From: Pseudomonadota bacterium
Lineage (GTDB): Bacteria; Pseudomonadota; Gammaproteobacteria; Burkholderiales; Burkholderiaceae_D
Assembly (NCBI GenBank): GCA_023422955.1
Contig: JAFAGG010000080.1
Location: 1-34,999, forward strand
Reading direction: 5' to 3'
Length of the DNA stretch: 34,999 nucleotides
How positions within the stretch are numbered: position 1 is the stretch's first letter; the number at the start of each line of letters is the position of its first letter. The position numbers and the translations under genes were made by a program. The notes under the pieces were generated by a model, which was given only the letters and a program-made list of their open reading frames with translations, was not told the origin of the DNA and did not search any database. Shown here in pieces: positions 8,174 through 16,094 of the stretch.

Positions 8174-8761
8174 ATGCTGGACCGTGAAGGCTTCCGCCCG
8201 AACGTCGGCATCATTCTGCTGAACACCAACAATGAGGTTTGGTGGGGCAAACGTATTCGCGAACATTCGTGGCAATTCCCGCAAGGCGGCATCAAGTATG
8301 GCGAAACGCCGGAACAGGCAATGTACCGCGAATTGCAGGAAGAGATCGGGCTTTTGCCGCAACACGTGAAAATTCTCGGGCGCACCCGCGACTGGCTGCG
8401 TTATGAAGTGCCCGATCATTTCATCAAACGAGAAGTTCGCGGCCACTACCGGGGACAAAAACAGATCTGGTATCTGCTGCGCCTGGTCGGACGCGATTCC
8501 GACGTAAACGTCAGACTCACCGACCATCCTGAATTCGATGCCTGGCGCTGGCATGATTACTGGGTTCCGCTGGAGGCCGTGATCGAATTCAAGCGCGATG
8601 TGTATCACCAGGCTTTGCAGGAATTGTCGCGTTACATCCATCGCCCCCATCCCCTGAACAATCGCCGTGCCAGGGCTCGCCCCCCACGCTCCGCGGAAGC
8701 AAAGGCGACTTCCCTCACGGACCAACTGGACAGCAAGCTCAGTACCGGCACCACAGAATAG
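8174..8761 (+). CDS. rppH: RNA pyrophosphohydrolase RppH (Nudix)
   Basis: Converts the 5'-triphosphate of mRNA to monophosphate, starting RNase E-dependent decay. The Nudix box lies at about 38-60: GGIKYGE, then the RELQEEIGL helix. The opening MLDREGFRPNVGIILLNTNN and the WQFPQGG signature are typical of RppH/NudH rather than MutT. The 195-residue length is slightly above the E. coli protein; the extra C-terminal stretch is basic and low complexity. The start follows an AGGTGA site (8165-8170). It is alone on its strand and converges on proB across a shared terminator. Confidence 0.95.
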   Translation: MLDREGFRPNVGIILLNTNNEVWWGKRIREHSWQFPQGGIKYGETPEQAMYRELQEEIGLLPQHVKILGRTRDWLRYEVPDHFIKREVRGHYRGQKQIWYLLRLVGRDSDVNVRLTDHPEFDAWRWHDYWVPLEAVIEFKRDVYHQALQELSRYIHRPHPLNNRRARARPPRSAEAKATSLTDQLDSKLSTGTTE

Positions 8762-8780
8762 GTTGCGGCGACCCGCAATC

Positions 8781-8817
8781 AAAAAGGCGCGACTGCTTGC
8801 ATGCAGCGCGCCTTTTT
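8781..8817. terminator. Bidirectional terminator, rppH / proB
   Basis: AAAAAGGCGCG (8781-8791), a 15-base loop, CGCGCCTTTTT (8807-8817). The 11-bp stem carries A and T runs on both sides, so it can end rppH and the rplU-rpmA-obgE-proB operon. Confidence 0.92.
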
Positions 8818-8849
8818 CTGTTCTTGTACCTACACCTGCACTGAAGCGA

Positions 8850-9968
8850 TCAGAGCAATACCATGTTGTCCCGGTGTATCAGTTCCGACTCTTCGACAAA
8901 ACCCAAGATGGACATAATCTCCGACGAAGGCTTGCGCATGATGCGCCTTGCGTCCGAACTGGAGTAATTCGTGATGCCGCGCGCTACCGCACGGCCGTTT
9001 TCGTCATGACAGGTGATCACATCGCCGCGACCGAATTCACCGCTCACTTGCGTCACGCCTATGGGCAGCAGCGATTTGCCTTCCTGCGTCAGCTTCTGCA
9101 CTGCGCCGGCATCCAGCACCACCTTGCCGGCGGTCTTCAAGTGATCTGCCATCCATTGCTTGCGCGCGGTGAGATGGCCGGTCTGCGCCAGTAACTGGGT
9201 GCCTATGGCTTCGCCGTTTGCCAGCCGCACCAGCACATTTTCTTCACGGCCCCAGGCAATCACGGTATGAGCGCCGGATTTGGCGGCACGCTTGGCTGCA
9301 ATAATTTTAGTGAGCATACCGCCGCTGCCGATCCCGGTGCCGGCGCCGCCTGCCATGGATTCCAGCGTGATATCGCCGGCCTTGGCTTCATGCACGAATT
9401 GCGCGTCCGGGTGCTTGCGCGGATCGGCAGTGTACAAGCCCTTCTGGTCGGTCAGGATAATCAGCGCATCGCCTTCCACCAGGTTGGCCACCAGCGCGCC
9501 CAGCGTATCGTTGTCGCCGAACTTGATTTCATCGGTGACGACAGTGTCGTTCTCATTGATCACCGGCACCACGCCCAGGCGCAGCAGCGTGAACAAGGTC
9601 GAGCGCGCATTCAGGTAACGTTCGCGGTCGGCTAGGTCGGCGTGCGTGAGCAGGATTTGCGCCGAGCGCAATTGATGTTCGCGAAAGCTGGTTTCGTAAA
9701 TCTGCGCCAGACCCATCTGGCCAACCGCCGCGCATGCCTGCAATTCATGAATTTCCGTCGGCCGCTTGTCGAAACCCAGGCGCTTCATGCCTTCGGCGAT
9801 TGCACCTGAGCTGACCAGCAAGACTTCCTTGCCCATCGCGCGCAACTGCGCAATCTGCGCCGCCCATTTCGCAATCGCGGCCGCATCCAGGCCCTTGCCA
9901 TCGTTGGTGACCAGCGAAGATCCGACCTTGACTACCAGCCGCCTGGCGTTTTGTATGACGGAATTCAT
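8850..9968 (-). CDS. proB: Glutamate 5-kinase with PUA domain
   Basis: First step of proline synthesis: ATP-dependent phosphorylation of glutamate to glutamyl 5-phosphate, normally passed to ProA. The 372 residues hold an amino-acid-kinase domain (VKVGSSLVTNDG near the N-terminus, LVSSGAIAEGMKRLG, and the ENDTVVTDEIKFGDNDTLGA region for substrate and nucleotide) and a C-terminal PUA domain from about 280 (GAVQKLTQEGKSLLPIGVTQ). ProB usually shows feedback inhibition by proline. It is the last gene of rplU-rpmA-obgE-proB, a common arrangement in beta- and some gammaproteobacteria. proA is not in the window. Confidence 0.97.
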   Translation of the reverse strand: MNSVIQNARRLVVKVGSSLVTNDGKGLDAAAIAKWAAQIAQLRAMGKEVLLVSSGAIAEGMKRLGFDKRPTEIHELQACAAVGQMGLAQIYETSFREHQLRSAQILLTHADLADRERYLNARSTLFTLLRLGVVPVINENDTVVTDEIKFGDNDTLGALVANLVEGDALIILTDQKGLYTADPRKHPDAQFVHEAKAGDITLESMAGGAGTGIGSGGMLTKIIAAKRAAKSGAHTVIAWGREENVLVRLANGEAIGTQLLAQTGHLTARKQWMADHLKTAGKVVLDAGAVQKLTQEGKSLLPIGVTQVSGEFGRGDVITCHDENGRAVARGITNYSSSDARRIMRKPSSEIMSILGFVEESELIHRDNMVLL

Positions 9969-10006
9969 GATTAGTGTTGTTGAGTCTTCTGACTATCGGA
10001 TGGTTT

Positions 10007-10025
10007 GCCCAGGCGGCACCTGGGC
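10007..10025 (-). other. Hairpin between obgE and proB
   Basis: GCCCAGG (10007-10013), 5-base loop, CCTGGGC (10019-10025). The 7-bp perfect GC stem has no T run on either side. It is more likely an mRNA stability or processing element than a terminator. Confidence 0.5.
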
Positions 10026-10034
10026 CTTCGCGAC

Positions 10035-11141
10035 TTATTCCTGCACCTTGAAACGCGGATCATCCGGGTCGATGGAATCGATGGCGCGCACATCCTCCAT
10101 CAGCGTTTCCTGCGCCCTGACTTCGTGCTGTTTTTGCTGTGCAAGATAATCGTATATCGCCACGATCAGCTCCTCACATCCTTCGCGCGTCAGTGCTGAA
10201 ATCTGGTGCACCGGTCCTTTCCATCCGAAACGCTTGATGAAATCCTTGACCCGCTTGGCGCGCTCGTCTTCCGGCACCATGTCCAGCTTGTTCAGCACCA
10301 GCCAGCGCGGCTTGTCGAACAGCGACTCGTCGTATTTCTTCAGCTCCTTGACGATGGCCTTGGCTTCCTTGACCGGATCGACGCCGGCATCGAAAGGCGC
10401 CACATCGACAATGTGCAGCAGCAAGTGCGTGCGCTGCAAATGGCGCAGGAATTGTATGCCCAGCCCGGCGCCTTCGGCCGCGCCCTCGATCAGGCCGGGA
10501 ATGTCGGCGATGACGAAACTCTTTTCCGGACTGACGCGCACGACACCGAGATTCGGATGCAGCGTGGTAAAGGGATAATCGGCGATCTTGGGACGCGCGT
10601 TGGAAACCGCGGAAATGAAGGTGGATTTGCCGGCATTCGGCATGCCCAGCAAACCGATGTCCGCCAGCACTTTCAGCTCCAGGCGCAATTCGCGGCGCTC
10701 GCCTTCCTTGCCCTCGGTTTTCTGGCGCGGCGCGCGGTTGGTGGACGATTTGAAATGGATATTGCCCCAACCGCCCTCGCCGCCCTTGGCGAGCATTACC
10801 GTCTGGCCTTGGTCGGTCAGGTCGGCCAGCAATTCGCCGGTCAGGTTGTCGTACACGAGGGTGCCCACCGGCATGCGCAAGGTGACATCGTCAGCGCCCT
10901 TGCCGTAACAATCCGAACCGCGTCCATGCTCGCCATTGCGCGCCTTGTGCAGTTTCGAATAGCGATAGTCGACCAGCGTGTTGACATTGCGGTCGGCCAC
11001 GGCCCAGATGCTGCCTCCCTTGCCGCCGTCGCCGCCATCGGGGCCACCGAAAGGACGGAATTTTTCACGGCAAAAAGAGACGATGCCGTTGCCACCGTCC
11101 CCGGCAATAACTTCGATTCTTGCTTCGTCTATGAACTTCAT
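10035..11141 (-). CDS. obgE: Obg GTPase ObgE/CgtA
   Basis: Essential ribosome-associated GTPase acting in 50S assembly and stress signalling. The Obg fold covers about 1-158 (MKFIDEARIEVIAGDGGNGI, FGGPDGGDGGKGGS, glycine-rich as usual). The G domain has G1 GMPNAGKST, G3 DIPGLIEGA and G4 NKLD. The C-terminus after about residue 335 is short and acidic/polar (QKQHEVRAQETLMEDVRAI), as in other betaproteobacterial Obg proteins. It follows rpmA in the usual order, but a terminator-like hairpin lies only 17 bases before its ATG. The ATG is preceded by GGCACTCATT, which lacks a good Shine-Dalgarno sequence. Confidence 0.97.
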   Translation of the reverse strand: MKFIDEARIEVIAGDGGNGIVSFCREKFRPFGGPDGGDGGKGGSIWAVADRNVNTLVDYRYSKLHKARNGEHGRGSDCYGKGADDVTLRMPVGTLVYDNLTGELLADLTDQGQTVMLAKGGEGGWGNIHFKSSTNRAPRQKTEGKEGERRELRLELKVLADIGLLGMPNAGKSTFISAVSNARPKIADYPFTTLHPNLGVVRVSPEKSFVIADIPGLIEGAAEGAGLGIQFLRHLQRTHLLLHIVDVAPFDAGVDPVKEAKAIVKELKKYDESLFDKPRWLVLNKLDMVPEDERAKRVKDFIKRFGWKGPVHQISALTREGCEELIVAIYDYLAQQKQHEVRAQETLMEDVRAIDSIDPDDPRFKVQE

Positions 11142-11158
11142 AATGAGTGCCGAAAATA

Positions 11159-11190
11159 AAAAAGGCCCTACCTCAGGGCAGAGCCTTTTT
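11159..11190 (-). terminator. Terminator/attenuator between rpmA and obgE
   Basis: On the minus strand AAAAAGGC pairs with GCCTTTTT (plus coordinates 11183-11190 and 11159-11166). An inner GCCCT/AGGGC stem extends the structure, and TTATTTTC follows. This has the form of an intrinsic terminator inside the ribosomal-protein/obgE operon. Two smaller hairpins (AAGGC/GCCTT at 11195-11208, GCTGG/CCAGC at 11218-11230) lie just upstream of it in the transcript. Confidence 0.75.
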
Positions 11191-11233
11191 GGTGAAGGCT
11201 TGCGCCTTGCTCAAGCTGCTGGAAACCAGCAAC

Positions 11234-11491
11234 TTACGCAGGCACTACCGTCACAGTATGGCGCTTCAGTGCGCCCTTGGTGGCGAACTGAACCTTGCCG
11301 TTGACCAGCGCGAACAAGGTATGGTCCTTGCCGATACCGACGTTCTCGCCTGCATGCACCTTGGTGCCGCGTTGACGGATGATGATGCCGCCTGCATTGA
11401 TGGCCTGGCCACCGTAGACCTTGACGCCCAGTCGTTTCGACTCGGAATCGCGGCCGTTGCGCGTAGTGCCGCCGCCTTTTTTATGTGCCAT
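11234..11491 (-). CDS. rpmA: 50S ribosomal protein L27
   Basis: 85-residue ribosomal protein whose flexible N-terminus reaches the peptidyl-transferase centre. The start MAHKKGGGTTRNGRDSESKR is the uncleaved proteobacterial form, without the N-terminal extension that Firmicutes remove. GGQAINAGGIIIRQRGTKVH and GENVGIGKDHTLFAL follow as in the family. It lies 38 bases after rplU. Confidence 0.98.
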   Translation of the reverse strand: MAHKKGGGTTRNGRDSESKRLGVKVYGGQAINAGGIIIRQRGTKVHAGENVGIGKDHTLFALVNGKVQFATKGALKRHTVTVVPA

Positions 11492-11529
11492 TTCTGACTC
11501 CTAGATAAAGTGTTGGTTCGGCTCGCGCT

Positions 11530-11841
11530 TTACGCGTTGACCGATACGATCTGCAATTCGGTATAGTTCTGGCGATGGCCCTGACGCTTCTGATAGTGCT
11601 TGCGGCGGCGCATCTTGAAGATCTTTACCTTGTCATGGCGACCTTGCGCCACTACCGTAGCCAGCACCTTGGCACCTTCGACCAGCGGCGCACCAAACTT
11701 GATGGTGTCACCAGCGCCCACTGCGAGCACTTGATCCAGGGTGATTTCGGAGCCAATGTCTGCCGGTATCTGTTCTACTTTTAATTTTTCACCAGCAGCA
11801 ACTTTATATTGTTTGCCGCCGGTTTTTATGACCGCGTACAT
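11530..11841 (-). CDS. rplU: 50S ribosomal protein L21
   Basis: 103-residue ribosomal protein that binds 23S rRNA. The ATG at 11841 gives MYAVIKTGGKQYKVAAGEKL, the family N-terminus; four extra in-frame codons upstream are not needed. The C-terminal region is basic (IFKMRRRKHYQKRQGHRQNY), as expected. It heads the rplU-rpmA-obgE-proB operon behind a good promoter and is divergent from ispB, the standard arrangement. Confidence 0.98.
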   Translation of the reverse strand: MYAVIKTGGKQYKVAAGEKLKVEQIPADIGSEITLDQVLAVGAGDTIKFGAPLVEGAKVLATVVAQGRHDKVKIFKMRRRKHYQKRQGHRQNYTELQIVSVNA

Positions 11842-11919
11842 GGAAAACCTCATCGATTAAGTTTTAAGAACAATTTTCTCCCGCGCGCGCAAAACAACGC
11901 CAAATCGGGAAAACCGCCA

Positions 11920-11947
11920 ATTATACATGGACTTAGGGCGCCGTCAA
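11920..11947 (-). promoter_or_regulatory. Sigma70 promoter of rplU-rpmA-obgE-proB
   Basis: On the minus strand, TTGACG (11947-11942), a 16-base spacer and TATAAT (11925-11920). Transcription would start near 11913, giving a leader of about 70 bases with a GCGCGCGCGGG run. This is the closest match to a consensus promoter that I found in the window. Confidence 0.75.
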
Positions 11948-12026
11948 AGCACAGTATGCAGATAGAAACGGCGCTGCGGCGGTGTCCGGTTGCTGGCGAG
12001 TATCGGCACCGGAAGGACAGGCGGCG

Positions 12027-12032
12027 TATAAT
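12027..12032 (+). promoter_or_regulatory. Candidate -10 element of ispB
   Basis: TATAAT lies 48 bases before the ispB ATG in the gap shared with rplU. No clear -35 is present at the right distance, so strength and use are uncertain. Confidence 0.4.
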
Positions 12033-12080
12033 TTCATGTTGCGCAATTTTGCCTGATCCTTTGACTTTCCTCATATATTC

Positions 12081-13061
12081 ATGTCTACCCCGTCCCGGCA
12101 AAACCTGATCAGTCAATCCATCGCTTCCGAGATGGACGCCGTCAATCAGGTTATCCACCAGGAGCTGCATTCCGACGTACCGCTAGTGAACCAGATCGCG
12201 CATTACATCATCAGCGCGGGCGGCAAGCGTATCCGGCCGGTGCTGGTGCTGCTGTTTGCCAATGCACATGAATATAAAGGCAGCCATCACCACAGCCTGG
12301 CGGCGATCGTGGAATTCATCCACACCGCCACCTTGCTGCACGATGATGTGGTGGATGAATCCTCGCTGCGGCGCGGACGCGATACCGCCAACGCCTTGTT
12401 CGGCAATGCCGCCTCCGTCCTGGTGGGCGATTTCCTGTACTCGCGCGCCTTCCAGATGATGGTCACGATACGCGAGATGCGCGTGATGCAGATCCTGGCG
12501 GATGCCACCAATGTGATTGCGGAAGGCGAAGTGCTGCAGTTGATCAACATGCATGATCCGGATGTGACGGAAGAGCGCTATCTGCAGGTAATCCGCTCCA
12601 AGACCGCCAAACTGTTCGAAGCCGCCGCCCAGCTCGGCACCTTGATTGCTGGCGGATCGGAAGCCGATATTGAAGCGGCCGGCGAATATGGACGCTCGGT
12701 CGGTACTGCTTTCCAGTTGATCGACGATGTACTGGACTATTCCGGCAACGCGGCCGAAATCGGCAAAAACGTGGGCGACGATTTACGTGAAGGCAAACCC
12801 ACTCTGCCTCTGATTTATCTGATGCAGCATGGCACACCTGCGCAGCGCGAACTGGTGCGTACTTGCATAGAGCAGGGAGATGAACAGCACTTTCCCGAAA
12901 TTCTTTCCGCCATCAACGATTCCGGCGCATTGGATTACACCAGGGAAGCCGCGCAACGCGCTGCACAGCGCGCAAAGGACGCTTTGGCGACGCTTTCAAA
13001 TAGCAAATTCAAGGATTCTTTGCTAGAATTATGCGCTTTCGCGGTTGACCGTAATCACTAA
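12081..13061 (+). CDS. ispB: Octaprenyl diphosphate synthase
   Basis: Trans-prenyltransferase that adds isopentenyl diphosphate units to farnesyl diphosphate to make the ubiquinone side chain. The 326-residue length is normal. The first Asp-rich motif is DDVVD at 88-92, followed by RRGR. The second is DDVLD at 215-219 (LIDDVLDY), followed by GKNVGDDLREGKPTLP. GGKRIRP at about 48-54 binds the substrate diphosphate. Product length (C40) is inferred from family and position opposite rplU, not proven. The end of the coding region appears to hold the promoter of the tRNA gene that follows. Confidence 0.95.
   Translation: MSTPSRQNLISQSIASEMDAVNQVIHQELHSDVPLVNQIAHYIISAGGKRIRPVLVLLFANAHEYKGSHHHSLAAIVEFIHTATLLHDDVVDESSLRRGRDTANALFGNAASVLVGDFLYSRAFQMMVTIREMRVMQILADATNVIAEGEVLQLINMHDPDVTEERYLQVIRSKTAKLFEAAAQLGTLIAGGSEADIEAAGEYGRSVGTAFQLIDDVLDYSGNAAEIGKNVGDDLREGKPTLPLIYLMQHGTPAQRELVRTCIEQGDEQHFPEILSAINDSGALDYTREAAQRAAQRAKDALATLSNSKFKDSLLELCAFAVDRNH
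13021..13029 (+). promoter_or_regulatory. Extended -10 promoter for tRNA-Pro inside the ispB 3' end
   Basis: TGCTAGAAT matches the extended -10 form TGnTATAAT with one change, and is followed by TATGCGCTTTCGC. A start near 13036 would give a precursor with a 5' leader of about 60 bases before the tRNA at 13099. No strong -35 is seen. Confidence 0.4.
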
Positions 13062-13098
13062 AGAAACGGGTGTTCGGTTGACTGAACGAACACCAAAA

Positions 13099-13175
13099 CG
13101 GGGTGTAGCTTAGCCTGGTAGAGCGCTACGTTCGGGACGTAGAGGCCGGAGGTTCGAATCCTCTCACCCCGACCA
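13099..13175 (+). tRNA. tRNA-Pro (anticodon CGG)
   Basis: A 77-base cloverleaf with encoded CCA. The acceptor stem is CGGGGTG/CACCCCG with A73. The anticodon stem CTACG/CGTAG carries the loop TTCGGGA, so the anticodon is CGG and it reads CCG. The T arm contains GGTTCGAATCC. The first acceptor base is C, as is usual for bacterial tRNA-Pro. It lies 37 bases after the ispB stop on the same strand. Confidence 0.97.
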
Positions 13176-13425
13176 GGGTTTCCTTCCTGAAGTCTGGCCG
13201 CCTTATCTCCCTGCTTTCTCTTCTCCTTCCTCTTTTTCTCCTCTGCCTGCAGATCTGCTTCATCCCTCGCAGGGACTGATTGCCTCTTTTCATGCTTCAT
13301 GAGTGTTGTTTGGCTATCAAACCGTGAAGATACGAAGTGCACAGATATTGAGATTCCTATAAAATTCCAGCGACGCAATAATTGACAATACGGCATCACC
13401 TTCATCTTCGAGGCATCCCCGTCGC

Positions 13426-13815
13426 ATGCTCAACACCCTTACTCGTCCCGCTTCTCTTTACCTGCGCTTTCTTCAATTAGCCGAAGCGACGCGCGAACTC
13501 TCCTTGCTTCCCCAGCTGAACCCTTTAGAGGAACGCTTGCTTTCCCTGATTGCCCAGGCAGGCGAACAAAGGAAAAGATTATGCGTGCGCGACATGATGG
13601 CGAAAAGCGAATTGGGGTCGCCTGCCATGCTGCACAAGCGCTTGAAATCCATGCGGGAGAAAGGCTGGATCTGGCTGGCCGATACCGAGGATGGGCGCCG
13701 CAAGCAACTGGAACTGACGCAGGATGCCCTTCACTATTTCGACGAACTGGCAAATTGCATGCTGCAGGCTAACAAGGTGCGTTCAGTCGCCCCTGGAAAA
13801 ACACTTTCGAAATAA
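13426..13815 (+). CDS. Winged helix-turn-helix (MarR-like) transcriptional regulator
   Basis: A 129-residue protein that looks like a small winged helix-turn-helix. LNPLEERLLSLIAQAGEQ gives the first helix pair, MAKSELGSPAMLHKRLKSMREKGWI the recognition helix region, and LADTEDGRRKQLELTQDALHYF the wing, with the DGR(R)K pattern common in MarR relatives. It has no ligand domain beyond the usual terminal helices. It is alone on its strand between tRNA-Pro and the BMP transporter, which converges on it, so its target is not suggested by an adjacent divergent gene. The ATG at 13426 has a GAGG 12 bases upstream; a start a few codons later cannot be excluded. Confidence 0.75.
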   Translation: MLNTLTRPASLYLRFLQLAEATRELSLLPQLNPLEERLLSLIAQAGEQRKRLCVRDMMAKSELGSPAMLHKRLKSMREKGWIWLADTEDGRRKQLELTQDALHYFDELANCMLQANKVRSVAPGKTLSK

Positions 13816-13861
13816 CAGACGAAGCTGGTTTTTCAAGCAGGAGCAGGAAGCGAAGATATAA

Positions 13862-13900
13862 AAATGGCCGCATGCAAGATGACACTTGCTGCGGCCATTT
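13862..13900. terminator. Bidirectional terminator, regulator gene / BMP transporter operon
   Basis: AAATGGCCGC (13862-13871) pairs with GCGGCCATTT (13891-13900). An inner GCAAG/CTTGC stem adds five pairs, with a single bulged T at 13873 and a 6-base loop. It lies between two converging genes. Confidence 0.8.
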
Positions 13901-13926
13901 GATTCAGGAAGTCTTTCTTCTGGTGC

Positions 13927-15015
13927 TTATTTTCCTGGCACGCGACCGACCACCCCTTCAACGTAATAATCCATACGGCTCAACTCTTCGTCGGACAAAC
14001 TGCCCTTTTCCAGGCGGACTTTGCCTTGATTGTCCTTCACCGGCGCATCGAAAGGCGTCAGCTTGCCGGAGACGATATCCTTCTCGCGCGCCGCAATCAA
14101 ACTCCTCACATCGGCCGGCACCGCCGCGTTCAAGCCTTCCAGCTTGACCATGCCATCCTTGATGCCACCCCAGATTGCATGCGTCTTCCAGTTATTGCTC
14201 ATCACCGCTTGCGCTTCCGCGACATATTGCCGATCCCAGTGATGCGTCACTGCCGCCAGATGCGCCTTGGGGCCGAATTTCGTCATGTCGGAGTGATACG
14301 CCACCGCATATTTGCCGCGCTCTTCAGCCGCCTGCACCGTAGCGGTGGAGTCGGTGTGATGGGTCACCACGTCTGCGCCCTGCCCTAACAAGGTCACGGC
14401 TGCATCACGCTCCTTGCCCGGGTCATACCAGCTATTCACCCAGATCACGCGCACTTCCGCCTTGGGATTCACGCTGCGCATGCCGCGGGCAAATGCATTG
14501 ATGCCCTGCAGCACTTCGGGAATCGGGAAAGCGCCGACATAACCGGCCACATTGGTCTTGCTCATCTTGCCGGCCAATACGCCGGCAAGATAACGCGCCT
14601 CGTAAAAACGCGCGTTGGTTATCGCCACGTTCTTGGCGGTCTTATAGCCGGTGATATGCACGAACTTCACGTCCGGGAACTGGCGCGCCACCTTGATGGT
14701 GGGATTCATGTAGCCGAAAGACGTGGCGAAGATCAGCTTGTTACCTTGCTGCGCCATGTCGCGGATGACACGCTCGGCATCCGCCCCTTCGGGCACGCTT
14801 TCCACGTAGGTCGATTTCATCTTGTTGCCGAACTGCTTTTCCATTTCCTTGCGTGCCAGGTCATGCTGGTAAGTCCAGCCCGCTTCGCCGATCGGGCTCA
14901 CATAAACAAAACCGACTTTAAGGGGATCCTGCTGGGCCAAAGCGGCAACGGAGAACGCAAGAGCCGGCAGCACAGCAAGGGCTCCCAGCAAGTTGCGCAC
15001 GAAGGTTTTTGACAT
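13927..15015 (-). CDS. BMP-family periplasmic substrate-binding protein of a nucleoside/purine ABC importer
   Basis: A 362-residue Bmp/PnrA-type binding protein. A signal peptide ends near residue 27 (SVAALA, then QQDPLKVGFVY). There is no Cys after the cleavage point, so it should be a free periplasmic protein rather than a lipoprotein. The family pattern is visible: VSPIGEAGWTYQHDLARKEM, ADAERVIRDMAQQGNKLIFA, AKNVAITNARFYEARYLAG and TDSTATVQAAEERGKYAVAY. Known relatives bind purine nucleosides. It is the last gene of its operon, separated from the second permease by 158 bases and a hairpin, which may allow a different expression level. Substrate (guanosine, guanine or another purine) is inferred from the divergent guanine deaminase. 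Confidence 0.9.
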   Translation of the reverse strand: MSKTFVRNLLGALAVLPALAFSVAALAQQDPLKVGFVYVSPIGEAGWTYQHDLARKEMEKQFGNKMKSTYVESVPEGADAERVIRDMAQQGNKLIFATSFGYMNPTIKVARQFPDVKFVHITGYKTAKNVAITNARFYEARYLAGVLAGKMSKTNVAGYVGAFPIPEVLQGINAFARGMRSVNPKAEVRVIWVNSWYDPGKERDAAVTLLGQGADVVTHHTDSTATVQAAEERGKYAVAYHSDMTKFGPKAHLAAVTHHWDRQYVAEAQAVMSNNWKTHAIWGGIKDGMVKLEGLNAAVPADVRSLIAAREKDIVSGKLTPFDAPVKDNQGKVRLEKGSLSDEELSRMDYYVEGVVGRVPGK

Positions 15016-15154
15016 GATTTCCTCGACAGATAATTCCCACTTACACAGATAACAATCGCAGCGCGTGGGACAGGCGGCGAATTTTCAGGCATCGTTTCCA
15101 GTACGGCGCTATCGTCCATTTCGCCGAAGCGCGTATTTTATTCTCGTTACGGGC

Positions 15155-15173
15155 GGCAGGCGAGATGCCTGCC
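15155..15173 (-). other. Hairpin immediately after the second permease gene
   Basis: GGCAGGC (15155-15161), 5-base loop, GCCTGCC (15167-15173). The 7-bp perfect stem touches the permease stop codon and has no T run after it. It is probably a 3'-end stability or partial-termination element between the membrane genes and the binding-protein gene. Confidence 0.5.
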
Positions 15174-16094
15174 TCAGCCCTCGGGATGGAAAGGCTTGCC
15201 CAGGGAAGCCGGCATGTTCAGCCGGATCCAGTTGGCATTACTGGAAATCAGTACCAGCACCAGGATGGTCGCCAGGTAAGGCAGCATGGACAGCAACTGG
15301 GAAGCGATCTCCACACCCAGGCCTTGCGCATGGAAAGACAGAATAGTCACGCCACCGAAAAGATACGCGCCGATCAGCACACGCGCCGGGCGCCAGGTCG
15401 CAAAAGTCGTGAGCGCCAGCGCAATCCATCCGCGCCCGGACACCATGCCCTCCACCCATAGCGGCGTATACACCAGCGACAGGAAAGCTCCGGCGAGACC
15501 GCAACAGGCGCCGCCGAACATCAATGCCAGCAAGCGGATATGCCGGACCTTGTAACCCAGCGCATGCGCGGAAGCCGGCGATTCGCCGACTGCGCGCAGC
15601 ACCAGGCCGGCACGGGATTTGTACAGGAACCAGATCAGACCGCCGCACAATAGCAGCGACAGATAGACCATGGGATGAAAGCGGAAGAAGGCCTGGCCGA
15701 AGAAAGGCAAGGACGACAGATAGGGAATGGAAAATTCGGCGCTCTGCAAGCTGTAAGCGGTATAGTCCATGCCGATATACGCCGACACGCCGCCGCCGAA
15801 CAGCGCCAGCGCCAGTCCGCTTGCATATTGATTGGTGCCCAGCCAAACCGTGAGCAGCGCGAAGAAAGCAGCCATGATCGCGCCGGCCGCGGCGCCCGCA
15901 ATGAATCCCAGCATCACGCTATCGGTATGCACGGTCGTTGCAAAGCCTATGATGGCCGCCACCAGCATCATGCCTTCCGCGCCCAGGTTCACCACGCCGG
16001 ATTTTTCATTGATCAGCAGCCCCAGCGCCGCCAGCATCAGCGGCGTACCCGCGCTGACCGACGCTGCGATCAGGAAGGCGATCGATTCCATCAT
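15174..16094 (-). CDS. Nucleoside ABC transporter permease 2 (NupQ/YufQ type)
   Basis: A 306-residue inner-membrane permease of the branched-chain/BPD-2 superfamily with about eight to ten hydrophobic segments. The signature NEKSGVVNLGAEGMMLVAA lies near the N-terminus and the EAA-like coupling stretch AVGESPASAHALGYKVRHIR in the middle, as in YufQ/NupQ. The start ATG-ATG at 16094 overlaps the stop of the first permease (ATGA). In-frame codons further upstream are inside that gene. It pairs with the permease at 16091-17155. Confidence 0.9.
   Translation of the reverse strand: MMESIAFLIAASVSAGTPLMLAALGLLINEKSGVVNLGAEGMMLVAAIIGFATTVHTDSVMLGFIAGAAAGAIMAAFFALLTVWLGTNQYASGLALALFGGGVSAYIGMDYTAYSLQSAEFSIPYLSSLPFFGQAFFRFHPMVYLSLLLCGGLIWFLYKSRAGLVLRAVGESPASAHALGYKVRHIRLLALMFGGACCGLAGAFLSLVYTPLWVEGMVSGRGWIALALTTFATWRPARVLIGAYLFGGVTILSFHAQGLGVEIASQLLSMLPYLATILVLVLISSNANWIRLNMPASLGKPFHPEG

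Noticed and set aside
13058..13405. Open frame of 115 codons across the tRNA-Pro gene on the minus strand.
   Set aside because: It runs antisense through the tRNA and the pyrimidine-rich tract. Its Lys/Glu/Arg-rich composition simply reflects that tract.
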